This document shows, piece after piece, positions 45,408-55,355 of a stretch of DNA of 62,016 nucleotides. How positions within the stretch are numbered: the first letter of the stretch is position 1; each line of letters opens with the position of its first letter. Made by a program: the position numbers and the translations under genes. The notes below the pieces were generated by a model, which saw only the letters and a list, made by a program, of their open reading frames with translations, searched no databases and had not been told where the DNA came from. This DNA is from Ignavibacteriota bacterium (lineage in GTDB: Bacteria; Bacteroidota; Ignavibacteria; UBA10030; UBA6906), in NCBI GenBank assembly GCA_003158475.1, contig PMJR01000069.1, positions 1 to 62,016 on the forward strand, in the 5' to 3' direction.

Positions 45408-48038
45408 CTACGGCCTGACCTGCACGCGCACTGTTCCCCTGATATCCTTCGAGGATGAACCGATTTGCAGCTCGTACACCCCCGGGACTACTTCATAGCG
45501 ATTCTTCCTGTCGTTGTAGATCCGGAGATCCTTTGCGGCGACAGGGATCTCGACAGACCGTTTCTCCCCGCTCTTCACATGCGTCCGCAGAAAGCCCTTC
45601 AGGCTCTTGATCGGGTCTCCGCTCCTTCCGGCGGGGTGCCTGACGTACACCTGCACAACCTCATCCCCGTCGAATTTCCCCGTGTTTGAAAGTGAAAGCG
45701 TGACACGTATCGTGTCGATCGCGCGCACCGTGCCGCCGCGGACCCGCACATCGCCGTAGACGAAACTGGTGTAGCTGAGCCCGTAGCCAAACGGGTAAAG
45801 CGGCTCTCCCGTGAAATACCGGTAGGTTCGTCCTTCCATACTGTAGCTCTCGAACGACGGGAGGTCCTTTATCGACTTGTAGAAGGTCACGGGGAGGCGC
45901 CCGGCCGGGTTGTAATCACCGAAGAGGACATCCGCCACCGCGTTCCCTCCCTGTTGGCCGGGATACCACGCATCGATGATCGCAGGAATCTCCTCGTTTT
46001 CCCGGTTGAGTGCGAGCGCGCTCCCGTTTGTGAGGACGAGCGCCAGCGGCTTCCCGAGCCCGGCGAGAGCATTAAGAAGTTTCTCCTGCGTTGCGGGGAG
46101 GACGATGTCTGTCCGATCGCCGCCAAGGAATCCTTCGAGCTTCACCCCCATCTCTTCCCCCTCAAGCTGCGGGGAGATCCCCATCACGGCGATAATCTGA
46201 TCCGCATCCCGCGCAATTGCCATCGCCTCCGTGCCCGGGTCAATCAACGGCAGGCTCCATCCCAATGCCGCGACGGCATCCCCGCCATTCTGGTAGTACT
46301 CCATCCGGATGTCGTACTCTTTCCCTGCCTTCAGGTCGATGGCCCGCGACACGGCATGTGCACCATTGTCATTCCAGTCCTCAACCAGCAGCACGCTGTC
46401 GATGTAGAGACGGACTCCGTCATCGACTGTGGCGCCGATAACGTACCGTGCCGAGACCTCCGGCACGAGCTTCCCGGTCCACCGGACGGAGTAGCGCTCC
46501 GTGGGGAACCCCGGGGCAGGCCTGTCGGTCCCCCACTGAAAGTCCACGTTCCCGTCCACCCGCACGAAAGCCGGGGCCCCCTTCAACTCCATGTTGGTGA
46601 AGTATTCCCCCGTGAGCCCTTCCCTGCCTGAAGGTCCCGACATTGTCCTGAGGCAATGCGCGGGAATCGGATCGAGGTGGACAAGCCCTGCAGCAAGGTC
46701 GCACCCGCGGGAGTACGTCACCTTTGTTCCCGGGCCCACCTTTTCCCGGATCCCCCGGAGGATGGTAACCGGGTGCGAGGGGGTCCCGTTGTAATTGCCC
46801 ACAAGCACGTCCAGGTCGTCCGCGGTCGGTCCCACGACCGCGATGGATCTGATCTGTTTGCTCAGAGGGAGGGCTCCCTTCGCGTTCCTGAGGAGGACGA
46901 TGCTCTCCCTGGCAACCCGCAGTGCCAGCGCACTGTGTTCCGGCGAGTCATTTTCCGAGATTGGGATGCGGGTATACGGAACCATCGATGGCGGGTCGAA
47001 CATCCCGAGCTTGAACCGCGCGGTCATCAGGCGCGTCACCGAGAGATCGATCTCTTTCCCGGTGATCAGCCCCCTGTCGACCGCATCGCCAAGTGATTCG
47101 TATTCACCGCCGCACGACAGATCGCATCCGGCCTTGACGGCAAGGGCCGAGGCCTCCGCGGCATCGTGCGCGTATTTATGTCCGGCATGGATATCGGTGA
47201 TCGCCCCGCAGTCAGACACGACGTATCCTTTGAAGTTCCACGTCTTTCTCAAAAGGTCGCCGAGGAGGAGCTGGCTCGCGCAGCAGGGCGTACCATCGAA
47301 TCTGTTGTATGCTCCCATGATCGACCAGGCCCCCCCTTCCGTGATACAGGCCTCAAATGCCGGGAGGTACGTCTCATAAAGATCACGCGTGCGCGTCCGT
47401 GCGTCGAACATGTGCCTGAGCGGCTCCGGGCCGCTGTGGACCGCGTAGTGTTTCGGGGTCGAGATGACCTTGAAGTACTTCGGATCGTCCCCCTGGAGTC
47501 CCTTCACGAACGCGACTCCCACCCTTGATGTGAGAAATGGATCCTCGCCGTATGTCTCCTGGCCCCGCCCCCACCTGGGGTCCCTGAAAATGTTGATGTT
47601 GGGAGACCAGAAGTCGAGTCCCGGAAAGAATTCCCCCTTGTTCTGCCTGACGGCCTCATGGTGTTTGGCCCGGGCTTCGGTCCCGATCACATCGGCCTCT
47701 TCATGGATGAGCCGGGGGTCCCACGTGGCCGCCATGCCGATTGCCTGCGGAAAGACCGTGGCAAACCCGGCCCTCGCGACACCGTGAAGCGCTTCGCTCC
47801 ACCAGTCGTACTCCGGGACCCCAAGACGTTGAATGGCGGGGGCGTGGTTCTGCATCTGGCCTATTTTTTCGCTGAGCGTCATCCTCGATACGAGATCCCT
47901 GACCCGCTGCTCCAGCGGGATTGACGGGTCCTGGAATGGGAGTGGTCCCTGGGCGTGAAGGCAGGTGGAGAGGGGAATCAGAATGGTGATCGCAAGGAAG
48001 AGGAATCTCGGGTGTCGAATCATCGGGGTCTCCGACAT
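45408..48038 (-). CDS. Glycoside hydrolase family 3 with PA14 insert
   Basis: 'YVVSDCGAITDIHAGHKYA' catalytic region; PA14-like 'LTGEYFTNMELKG...VDFQWGTDRPAPGFPTERYSVRWTGKL'; C-terminal FnIII-like; signal peptide. Confidence 0.93.
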   Translation of the reverse strand: MSETPMIRHPRFLFLAITILIPLSTCLHAQGPLPFQDPSIPLEQRVRDLVSRMTLSEKIGQMQNHAPAIQRLGVPEYDWWSEALHGVARAGFATVFPQAIGMAATWDPRLIHEEADVIGTEARAKHHEAVRQNKGEFFPGLDFWSPNINIFRDPRWGRGQETYGEDPFLTSRVGVAFVKGLQGDDPKYFKVISTPKHYAVHSGPEPLRHMFDARTRTRDLYETYLPAFEACITEGGAWSIMGAYNRFDGTPCCASQLLLGDLLRKTWNFKGYVVSDCGAITDIHAGHKYAHDAAEASALAVKAGCDLSCGGEYESLGDAVDRGLITGKEIDLSVTRLMTARFKLGMFDPPSMVPYTRIPISENDSPEHSALALRVARESIVLLRNAKGALPLSKQIRSIAVVGPTADDLDVLVGNYNGTPSHPVTILRGIREKVGPGTKVTYSRGCDLAAGLVHLDPIPAHCLRTMSGPSGREGLTGEYFTNMELKGAPAFVRVDGNVDFQWGTDRPAPGFPTERYSVRWTGKLVPEVSARYVIGATVDDGVRLYIDSVLLVEDWNDNGAHAVSRAIDLKAGKEYDIRMEYYQNGGDAVAALGWSLPLIDPGTEAMAIARDADQIIAVMGISPQLEGEEMGVKLEGFLGGDRTDIVLPATQEKLLNALAGLGKPLALVLTNGSALALNRENEEIPAIIDAWYPGQQGGNAVADVLFGDYNPAGRLPVTFYKSIKDLPSFESYSMEGRTYRYFTGEPLYPFGYGLSYTSFVYGDVRVRGGTVRAIDTIRVTLSLSNTGKFDGDEVVQVYVRHPAGRSGDPIKSLKGFLRTHVKSGEKRSVEIPVAAKDLRIYNDRKNRYEVVPGVYELQIGSSSKDIRGTVRVQVRP

Positions 48039-48152
48039 GATTTGAATGAAGGGATGAACGGCGGGACCGCAATCCTGGTAGCCGGCGCCGGGAGACGGTC
48101 AACGCGGGAATGAACGCGCGGGCTCAATCGTGCGAAAAGGCCGCACGACTGA

Positions 48153-49988
48153 TCAAACTATCTCTGTGACGAGACACTCCATCCCGGGTGAGGGAATGAT
48201 CTGCTTCTGCAGTTCCAATTCCAGTTCCTGCAACTGCATCCGGATGATCTCCCGGTACCGCTCGGTCTCTTTCACCATCCTGGGGACAAGGGACCGGTAG
48301 TACTCGATCCCCTCCTGGAGGTTCCCCCGAAACGTCGTCAGATACCTCTGCTCGTTCGCCGTCAACGATCCCAGCTTTTTTCCGATCTCGTTCTTCAGGT
48401 AATCGACGTAGAGCCGCAGTTCGTTGATGAACAGGTTCGGCCGGTCGGAGGCGGTCATCAATTGTATCCGCCCGTAAATGTGACCCACCATATCCTCCAG
48501 CGTGGCAATGCGGGAGAAATATGCAAGGTTGGGACCCGGACAGACCGCAACTGCAGGACAGGCGCGTGTGTCTTCCGTCCCGTCGCCAAGACCTGGTGAC
48601 AGGGCAAGACCCTCACAGAGGCAGGCTTTATCCACAACCTTGCGGATCCGGCGCTCGATATCCTCCGCCGGCAGATCCAGGCCCTGAATCTGCTCGATCT
48701 TCAGCGCCTGGTACTGTCGCGACGCTGTGCAAATCGGCTCCTTCGTGAACTCGGTGTTGGAAACGAGATACTTTTTTATGCAGGGACTTCCGGGCCTTCC
48801 TTCATCCACACGCCGGCGTATCAGCTCTTCACTCGATGTACCCCGGAGATTGTTGAAAGCGATGCCAAGCGGGGATGCATCGCTGATGTAGAAATCTTCT
48901 TTGCCGGCCGCAGCGAGCCTGGCCCTGGTCTGCTCTTCGACGTTTGTCGCCTCGGGAACGAGGAGGAACGGGGATCCCCATCCCGTGCCGTCCATCTCGT
49001 AGAACTCACGGAGAAATTCATCCTCCGCAGCCGTCCCGATTCCTCCCTGGACCGTGATGCGCACCGGCCTGGGCTCCACCGGTGCGTTCCGCCCTCTCTC
49101 CCGCAGCGCGGTGCAGTAGAGCGCGTGCAATTCGCTGGTGAGCGCATTCCGTCCCTCCTTGAATTCCTGCAAAATGGGGCCCAGCAAAACGCCCTCTGTC
49201 GCAAAGGCGTGCCCGCCGCAATTCAGGCCTGATTCAATGCGAATCTCAGAAATCCATATCCCCTTTTTTGCCAGGATTCTTCCCTGGAGCAATGCGGACC
49301 GGTAGTCACTGACTTTGAGGGTCACTCTCTTCACCGATGTGCCGTCCGGCCCCGGAAGAAACTCCGGGCAACGCCCCATGTAGTTGAACAGACGCGGATT
49401 GAGGCCCGCGGAGAGGACGACGGACGAATTGAGTTCGCTGCGCACGAAGCCGCGGAGAGCGGCAACGGCATCTGATGAGTCCGGGAGCGGTTCCGATCCG
49501 GGCGAGGGGCGGTTGACCTTGTCCAGTTTCGTCATGATGTTCACATCGATTGCGCCCGGGACAATCAGGGCCCGGAGTTCGTTTTCGAGTTTCGCACGAT
49601 GATGCGCGTCGCGGGCGTCCGTAAGTCGACGGTACAGTGCTTTCAAGGGAGAGCGCTCGGCAAGCATTTCGAAGTACTTCACGATGTCGCTCCCCCTCTC
49701 GAACGGAGAGGCCGCGAGCTTCGCCCTCTGTTCGCGGACGATCTGGTTGACGAGATTGAGGTAGGCGGTGATCCTCCGGGCACGGTGATCTTCCTGTTTC
49801 TGATCGATGGCCGTGTACGGCTTGCCGTGAAGATTCGAGTAGTGCTCCCGCATCCGCTCGATGAGAATGTCGTCGACGATGGATATTACCGAGGCGATGC
49901 CATACCGCGCAACCCGCAGAGGAGTGTCCACGGAGAATGCGAGTCCGAGAACCGGAATGTGAAACGAGTGAACGCTCTGATTCTGCAC
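48153..49988 (-). CDS. Large uncharacterised protein (611 aa) with clustered cysteines; TIM-barrel/FMN-like features possible
   Basis: Long coherent ORF (GTG start); 'IRITVQGGIGTAAEDEFLREFYEMDGTGWGSPFLLVPEAT'-type segment; CLCEGLALS...CPAVAVCPGPN. Confidence 0.7.
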   Translation of the reverse strand: MQNQSVHSFHIPVLGLAFSVDTPLRVARYGIASVISIVDDILIERMREHYSNLHGKPYTAIDQKQEDHRARRITAYLNLVNQIVREQRAKLAASPFERGSDIVKYFEMLAERSPLKALYRRLTDARDAHHRAKLENELRALIVPGAIDVNIMTKLDKVNRPSPGSEPLPDSSDAVAALRGFVRSELNSSVVLSAGLNPRLFNYMGRCPEFLPGPDGTSVKRVTLKVSDYRSALLQGRILAKKGIWISEIRIESGLNCGGHAFATEGVLLGPILQEFKEGRNALTSELHALYCTALRERGRNAPVEPRPVRITVQGGIGTAAEDEFLREFYEMDGTGWGSPFLLVPEATNVEEQTRARLAAAGKEDFYISDASPLGIAFNNLRGTSSEELIRRRVDEGRPGSPCIKKYLVSNTEFTKEPICTASRQYQALKIEQIQGLDLPAEDIERRIRKVVDKACLCEGLALSPGLGDGTEDTRACPAVAVCPGPNLAYFSRIATLEDMVGHIYGRIQLMTASDRPNLFINELRLYVDYLKNEIGKKLGSLTANEQRYLTTFRGNLQEGIEYYRSLVPRMVKETERYREIIRMQLQELELELQKQIIPSPGMECLVTEIV

Positions 49989-50327
49989 GTGCAGTGCTCC
50001 GGGTGCTATTCAGACAAGTTGGGGTCGATGGCCCGCCCCTCTGCCCACGACGGATCCTTCCTCGACAGCCTCGTTTCTACAAATCTTCAAATGCCTCGTA
50101 ATATACTAAGTTTTTACTACACTTTCACAAAATCCGGGTGCAATCAGAGGCATTTCTCCCCCTTTAGGCACCGTTTCATTTCCCTCGTGTGATCGATGTT
50201 TGCGTCCCACCGGTCACGCGGTGATTCAGCAGGCACCACAAGAACGAAATCGGCCTCTCGACTGTTGCCTCGATAGTGGGTACGTGCGTATCTTCCCCTT
50301 GATCGGTCCAGGACGGGCGGAATCCCG

Positions 50328-52271
50328 GTGGCACCCAACAGTGAGGAAACTGCTTTGACGAAAACGTCCCTTCTTTCACTCAGCGCGTTTATGCTGACGA
50401 TGATTCCGCCTGTCACGTTATCCCAGATACACTTCACGGCGACCCTGAACGGAGGACAGGAAGTGCCGCCGGTGGTTACTCCGGCAACAGGGAGCGGCTC
50501 GTTCGAGTTGAGCGGGGATCTCACAGAGCTCAGGTACTTTGTGTCGTATCAGGGAATGACTGCGAGCGATGTGGGTCTTCATGGGGGCGCGACCGGGGCA
50601 AACGGCACGCTCATCAGAGGTCTGACATCGCCCACGTCGGCATCCGGGACATTCAGCGGCGTCTGGAAGAGCGACGACGCCGTGCCGCTGACGCCTGCTT
50701 CCGTGGATTCACTCCTGACCGGGAGGATGTACATCGAGCTGAACAGCGCCGATCCGCACGTCACAGGTGGGATCCGCGGGCAACTCGGTCTTTCAACCTC
50801 GCTTCATTTCGAAGCCGTCTTTGAAGGCGCCCAGGAGAATCCTCCCGTTCCGACAACCGCCGGTGGGACCGGCGTGTTCGTGCTGGATAAAACAAGGACA
50901 CAACTTGATTACTGGGTCACGTACCGTGGCCTCACCGGCACTTTGAGCTCCGCGGGTGACATCCGCGCGGCCGCTGCTCACACAACCGGCCCCGAAGTGC
51001 GCACGATTGCCTCTGCAGGAGGTCCTCCCTCGGCGACAATCATAGGATCGTGGAAATCAACAGACGTTCAGCCATTGACCGGTGCAATCGTCGATTCGCT
51101 CATCGGCGGCAGGATCTATTCCAATTTCTCGACCGCCGCAAATCCTGGAGGGGAGATTCGCGGCCAGCTCGTCCTGAGGGCCGGCATGGGGTTTGTCGCT
51201 TTCCTGGACAGCGCCGGGGAGAATCCGGCGACGACGACACACGCTTCCGGCACAGGTTCTTTTGTCCTGAACGACGCACGCAACCAACTGACGTACAATC
51301 TGACGTACATCGGGCTTTCGGGTAATATCTCCGGAGGTGGCCATATTCATCTGGGGGAATCCGGAAACACCGGGGTGATTGTTAAAACCCTCGCACCGGA
51401 CGGCGGGATGGCGGAAGGAACGATTTCGGGGATCTGGAGCGGGACTGACGTGACGCAGAACTTCTCGCCGGCGCTGGCGGAATCACTTATCAGCGGCAAG
51501 CTTTATACAGATCTTCACACAGCGTCAAACGGAGGGGGCGAGATTCGCGGCCAGGTCAACCTCACCACCGGCGTTGGCTTTACGTCGCAATTGTCAGCCA
51601 AAGAAAACGTGCCCCCGACTGTCCTGAGCAATGCGACAGGCACTGCGTCCGTGATCCTCAGTCCTGACCGTCAAAGAATATCGTACAACCTCACCTATCT
51701 CGGCATCAGCGACGGCATTTCAGCGTCCGGGGGACATTTTCATGCAGGCGCAAGGGGCCTCAGTGGAGAACTCCTGAAGTTGATTGTTCCCCCGTTTGCC
51801 CCCAATGCTTACACCGTTGTCGGCGAGTGGAGTACCTCTGATGCCGGATCGCAGCCGCTCACCTCAGCGATCGTTGACTCTCTCATCGCCGGACATATCT
51901 ACATAAACCTTCATAGCGGAGCGTATATCGGTGGCGAGATCCGCGGACAGGTGTCGCGCGATTTCGACGTGCTGACCTCGATTCGAGAACTGCCCCCGAT
52001 GGCCCCCGGGGAGTTCCGTCTCGAGCAAAACTATCCCAATCCGTTCAACCCGAGCACCACAATCCGATTTCAGGTTCCGCACGCCTCAAACGTGAGTCTT
52101 GTCATTTACAACGCCCTTGGACAGAAGGTAGCGACGCTCTTTCAGGGAGAGAAGGCCGCCGGCATATTTTCAGTGAAGTTCAGCGCATCTGATCTTGGCA
52201 GCGGCGTCTACTTTTGCAGGCTTCAGGCCGGGGAGCTTGTGCAGACGAAGAAAGTGCTCCTCGTGAAATAG
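50328..52271 (+). CDS. CHRD-domain protein with four repeats and T9SS C-terminal sorting domain (start uncertain)
   Basis: Repeated '(G)GEIRGQ' and 'SLIxGxxYxxLHT/S' units; C-terminus 'FRLEQNYPNPFNPSTTIRFQVP...GVYFCRLQAGELVQTKKVLLVK'. Confidence 0.9.
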   Translation: MAPNSEETALTKTSLLSLSAFMLTMIPPVTLSQIHFTATLNGGQEVPPVVTPATGSGSFELSGDLTELRYFVSYQGMTASDVGLHGGATGANGTLIRGLTSPTSASGTFSGVWKSDDAVPLTPASVDSLLTGRMYIELNSADPHVTGGIRGQLGLSTSLHFEAVFEGAQENPPVPTTAGGTGVFVLDKTRTQLDYWVTYRGLTGTLSSAGDIRAAAAHTTGPEVRTIASAGGPPSATIIGSWKSTDVQPLTGAIVDSLIGGRIYSNFSTAANPGGEIRGQLVLRAGMGFVAFLDSAGENPATTTHASGTGSFVLNDARNQLTYNLTYIGLSGNISGGGHIHLGESGNTGVIVKTLAPDGGMAEGTISGIWSGTDVTQNFSPALAESLISGKLYTDLHTASNGGGEIRGQVNLTTGVGFTSQLSAKENVPPTVLSNATGTASVILSPDRQRISYNLTYLGISDGISASGGHFHAGARGLSGELLKLIVPPFAPNAYTVVGEWSTSDAGSQPLTSAIVDSLIAGHIYINLHSGAYIGGEIRGQVSRDFDVLTSIRELPPMAPGEFRLEQNYPNPFNPSTTIRFQVPHASNVSLVIYNALGQKVATLFQGEKAAGIFSVKFSASDLGSGVYFCRLQAGELVQTKKVLLVK

Positions 52272-52562
52272 GCGCCAGGTTGACCACGCCGTGGAGATGC
52301 TCGGGCTGGAGATGGCTATACAGTTCGGTTACAATAGGTGATGGGTGACCCAGGAAAGGGACCAGCAATGTCACACCATCTGCATCCCCCACATCGACTA
52401 TTGTCGTCGGAGCGAGTCTGATTGTTGGGTCTTTTTGGTTTTGCAATAGAACAAGTATTCACTTCACTGGGTAGTTATTATTTCTTGCCGCAGGCAGTTT
52501 ATTCTGGACAAGTCTGATGTCGCAACCGGGTTCACTTGGAAACATGACACTGGAATTGGGTT

Positions 52563-53447
52563 TCAGGTGGATCTTCCCGCACTTCTGTGCGCAAGGTAGT
52601 CATAGATGGCCGAAAAATCTTCTTCGCCGTGGCCTTCGCGAATTGCGAAGTGGTAGATTTCCTTTGCAACGTTCGTTACGGGCATGGGCACACCGGTTTC
52701 GTAACCACTTACTGTGGCGAGTTGGAGATCTTTCTGCAACCACTGCAAAGGGAAATCCGCGTGTTTAAAATCTCCGTTTTCGATCCGCTCCCGCTTGACC
52801 GAAAGGAACGGGGCAGCCGCCGGCCCGCTCAACAAAGCCTCAAACAATGATTCACGTGAGAGACCGAGAGATTCACCGAGGACCAGCCCTTCGGCAAAAG
52901 CGGCCATCACCGTTCCCAGCAATTGGTTCATCACTATTTTCAGAGATGCGCCCATCCCTTGTCCGCCGCAGTGAATGATCTTGCTCCCGATGCATGCCAA
53001 CAGTGGCCGGCAGGCTTCCAAATCGCCCGCCTCACCTCCCACCAGAAAAGTGAGTTTTGCCGCCGCCGCCATGTCCTTGGAGCCACTGACCGGGGCACCG
53101 AGGAATCGAATGCCATGCGCCTGGGACTCCGCGGCCATTTTCCTGGAGAACGACGGGTTGACGGTGCTGCAGTCAATCCACATTCGGCCCGGTGCCAATC
53201 CTGAAAGAAATCCGGCCTGGCCCATCGATGCTTCCTCAACGGCTGCAGGATGCGCCAGCATTGTAAAGACTACCTCCACTTGTGACGCCAATTCGGCCGG
53301 GGAATCGGCCCACCGCACGCCTTCAGCCAACAAGGGCTCCGCCTTCTCTCGTGTACGGTTGAAGACGACCATGGAGTGGCCGCCTTTTTGCAGGTTTGCC
53401 GCCATGCGACTGCCCATGATGCCCAGACCGATGAACCCGATGGTCAT
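52563..53447 (-). CDS. NAD(P)-dependent beta-hydroxyacid dehydrogenase (3-hydroxyisobutyrate dehydrogenase family)
   Basis: 'IGFIGLGIMGSRMAANLQKGGHSMVVFNRT', 'FLGAPVSGSKDMAAAAKLTFLVGG'. Confidence 0.93.
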   Translation of the reverse strand: MTIGFIGLGIMGSRMAANLQKGGHSMVVFNRTREKAEPLLAEGVRWADSPAELASQVEVVFTMLAHPAAVEEASMGQAGFLSGLAPGRMWIDCSTVNPSFSRKMAAESQAHGIRFLGAPVSGSKDMAAAAKLTFLVGGEAGDLEACRPLLACIGSKIIHCGGQGMGASLKIVMNQLLGTVMAAFAEGLVLGESLGLSRESLFEALLSGPAAAPFLSVKRERIENGDFKHADFPLQWLQKDLQLATVSGYETGVPMPVTNVAKEIYHFAIREGHGEEDFSAIYDYLAHRSAGRST

Positions 53448-54415
53448 TTGCCCCCCCTGGCGAGTTCGTTGACCGATTCAATCTCCGTGAGGTCCGATTC
53501 TGTGAGATGAACATCCACCGCAACGACCATATCGTCCACCTGCTCCGGCTTCCGTGCGCCGACGATCGCAGCAGTCACTGCCGGGTGCCGCAGTGTCCAG
53601 GCAATCGCGACCGCACCAGGGGAACAGGAATGCCGTTCGCCAACCGCGCGCAACCGTTCGACCACGGCCAGATTGGCCGACAACCACGGCTCATTGAATT
53701 CAGGACTGCGTTTGCGCCAATCATCAGCGGGCATCTTGGCAATACGTTCCCGTGTCATGGCACCGGTCAACAGCCCGGAGGCCATGGGTGAATAAACGAT
53801 CGTGCCGATTTCTGACTGTTGGCAAAACGGCAGAATCTCCGGCCCCACTTCCGGATGAACCAGCGAGTAAGGTGGCTGCAAAGAGGTGATCGGTGCAATA
53901 GCCTGCGCCCGCTCCATCTGTTCGACATTGAAATTTGAAACGCCGATCCAACGCGCCTTGCCTTCACGCCGCAACTGCGCCATCGTGCTCCACCCTTCTT
54001 CCAGTTCGTTCACATCGTCCACCGGCCAATGGATTTGGTAGAGGTCAATAGTGTCCACCTTGAGCCGCCGCAGACTCTCCTCGCATTCCTGCCGGATGGA
54101 GGCAGCGGTTAAGTCGTGACGAGTCTGGCCTTGCGCGTCCCAACGGAGACCGCATTTGGTGAAGACATGCGGCTGCGGTCCGTGCCATGTCGCGAGCGCC
54201 CGAGAGACAATCTCTTCCGAGTGCCCCACGCCATACACCGCCGCCGTGTCAATCCAGTTCACGCCCAACTCCAGCGCGCGGTGAATCGCGGCGACGGAGT
54301 CGCTATCGTTTTGTTGTCCCCAGGCGAATTGCCAGCCCGCCCCCCCAATGGCCCAGGACCCGTAACCCACGGCTGTGATGGACAGATCTGAATTTCCAAG
54401 CCGTTTTGTTTTCAT
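53444..54415 (-). CDS. Aldo/keto reductase
   Basis: 'MKTKRLGNSDLSITAVGYGSWAIGG', 'GVNWIDTAAVYGVGHSEEIVSRAL'; probable start at 54415. Confidence 0.93.
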   Translation of the reverse strand: MKTKRLGNSDLSITAVGYGSWAIGGAGWQFAWGQQNDSDSVAAIHRALELGVNWIDTAAVYGVGHSEEIVSRALATWHGPQPHVFTKCGLRWDAQGQTRHDLTAASIRQECEESLRRLKVDTIDLYQIHWPVDDVNELEEGWSTMAQLRREGKARWIGVSNFNVEQMERAQAIAPITSLQPPYSLVHPEVGPEILPFCQQSEIGTIVYSPMASGLLTGAMTRERIAKMPADDWRKRSPEFNEPWLSANLAVVERLRAVGERHSCSPGAVAIAWTLRHPAVTAAIVGARKPEQVDDMVVAVDVHLTESDLTEIESVNELARGGK

Positions 54416-54786
54416 GTGCCCGGATGTTGTTGTTTCCATGATTCGTGAATACTGATAAACGTTGTGTTGACCACTTCTCGATCTTACAGCGGATCGATCC
54501 GAACAAGCGGTTGGCCCGCAGCGTGGCTCAGTGCAGTTTCTGTCTCCGACCGGGCTTGCGCAAAATCCCGTTGGCCACACCGTGCTGGCCACACAGCGGT
54601 TCGCTGGTATCGAAACGATCCCGCTGATACCAATGAAGCCCCTTTCCACCTTCAGAAGAGGCCTGTTCAAATGAACGTGTCTTCAATGTACTCCGCCTGT
54701 CGCGGATTGTCAATTCCATCTTTGGATCTCAAGAATCGTAACCTGGCGGGAATAAGTGTGTTACCATAAATCAGGAGGATTATAGA

Positions 54787-55158
54787 ATGGCCAAAGGTGA
54801 CGATATTCAGGAGAGGCTTGTGCTTCTCGGAGTTTCGTTGCTCCACATATGCGACAAACTGCCCGAATCAAAGACCTCGGGACATATTGCCTCGCAGTTG
54901 CTCCGGAGCGGAACCTCCCCGGCTTCGAACTACGCCGAGGCGCGCGGGGCGGAGAGCGACAACGACTTTGTGCATAAACTCAAAGTAGTTCTGAAGGAGC
55001 TGAATGAGTGCCTCGTGTGGCTGGCACTCATTGAACGGGGGAACCTGCTTTCAGGCGATTCCCTGAAGATAGCTCAGGAAGATTGCACGGTGGTCTGCAG
55101 AATCATCGCAGCCAGCATCAACACGGTGAAAGGGCGGATGAAAAAGGAGGCGGGATAG
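54787..55158 (+). CDS. Four-helix-bundle protein (23S rRNA IVS-encoded/S23 family)
   Basis: 'SGHIASQLLRSGTSPASNYAEARGAESDNDFVHKLKVVLKELNECLVWLALI', classic S23 motif. Confidence 0.92.
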   Translation: MAKGDDIQERLVLLGVSLLHICDKLPESKTSGHIASQLLRSGTSPASNYAEARGAESDNDFVHKLKVVLKELNECLVWLALIERGNLLSGDSLKIAQEDCTVVCRIIAASINTVKGRMKKEAG

Positions 55159-55182
55159 ACGGCTGGATCTACAGGGTTAATT

Positions 55183-55259
55183 GAAGATTGAGAATTGAAA
55201 CTCGAGAATCGAAAATTCATTTACAATCCTCGATCCTCAATTTTCCATTTTCAATCTTC
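55183..55259. repeat. AT-rich imperfect inverted repeat (GAAGATTGAGAATTGAAA ... TTTTCCATTTTCAATCTTC)
   Basis: Left arm matches the reverse complement of the right arm with a few mismatches. Confidence 0.75.
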
Positions 55260-55260
55260 G

Positions 55261-55333
55261 TGCACCCACCAGGACTCGAACCTGGAACCCACTGATTAAG
55301 AGTCAGTTGCTCTACCAATTGAGCCATGGGTGC
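55261..55333 (-). tRNA. tRNA-Lys (anticodon CTT)
   Basis: GCACCCA...TGGGTGC acceptor; anticodon arm ACTGA-CTCTTAA-TCAGT; GGTTCGAGTCC T arm; CCA not encoded. Confidence 0.95.
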
Positions 55334-55355
55334 GGAGATCGTGCCTCACGACCCC

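Noticed and set aside
54787-55259. Diversity-generating retroelement
   Set aside because: Only an Avd/S23-like four-helix protein is present; no reverse transcriptase or TR/VR pair is visible.
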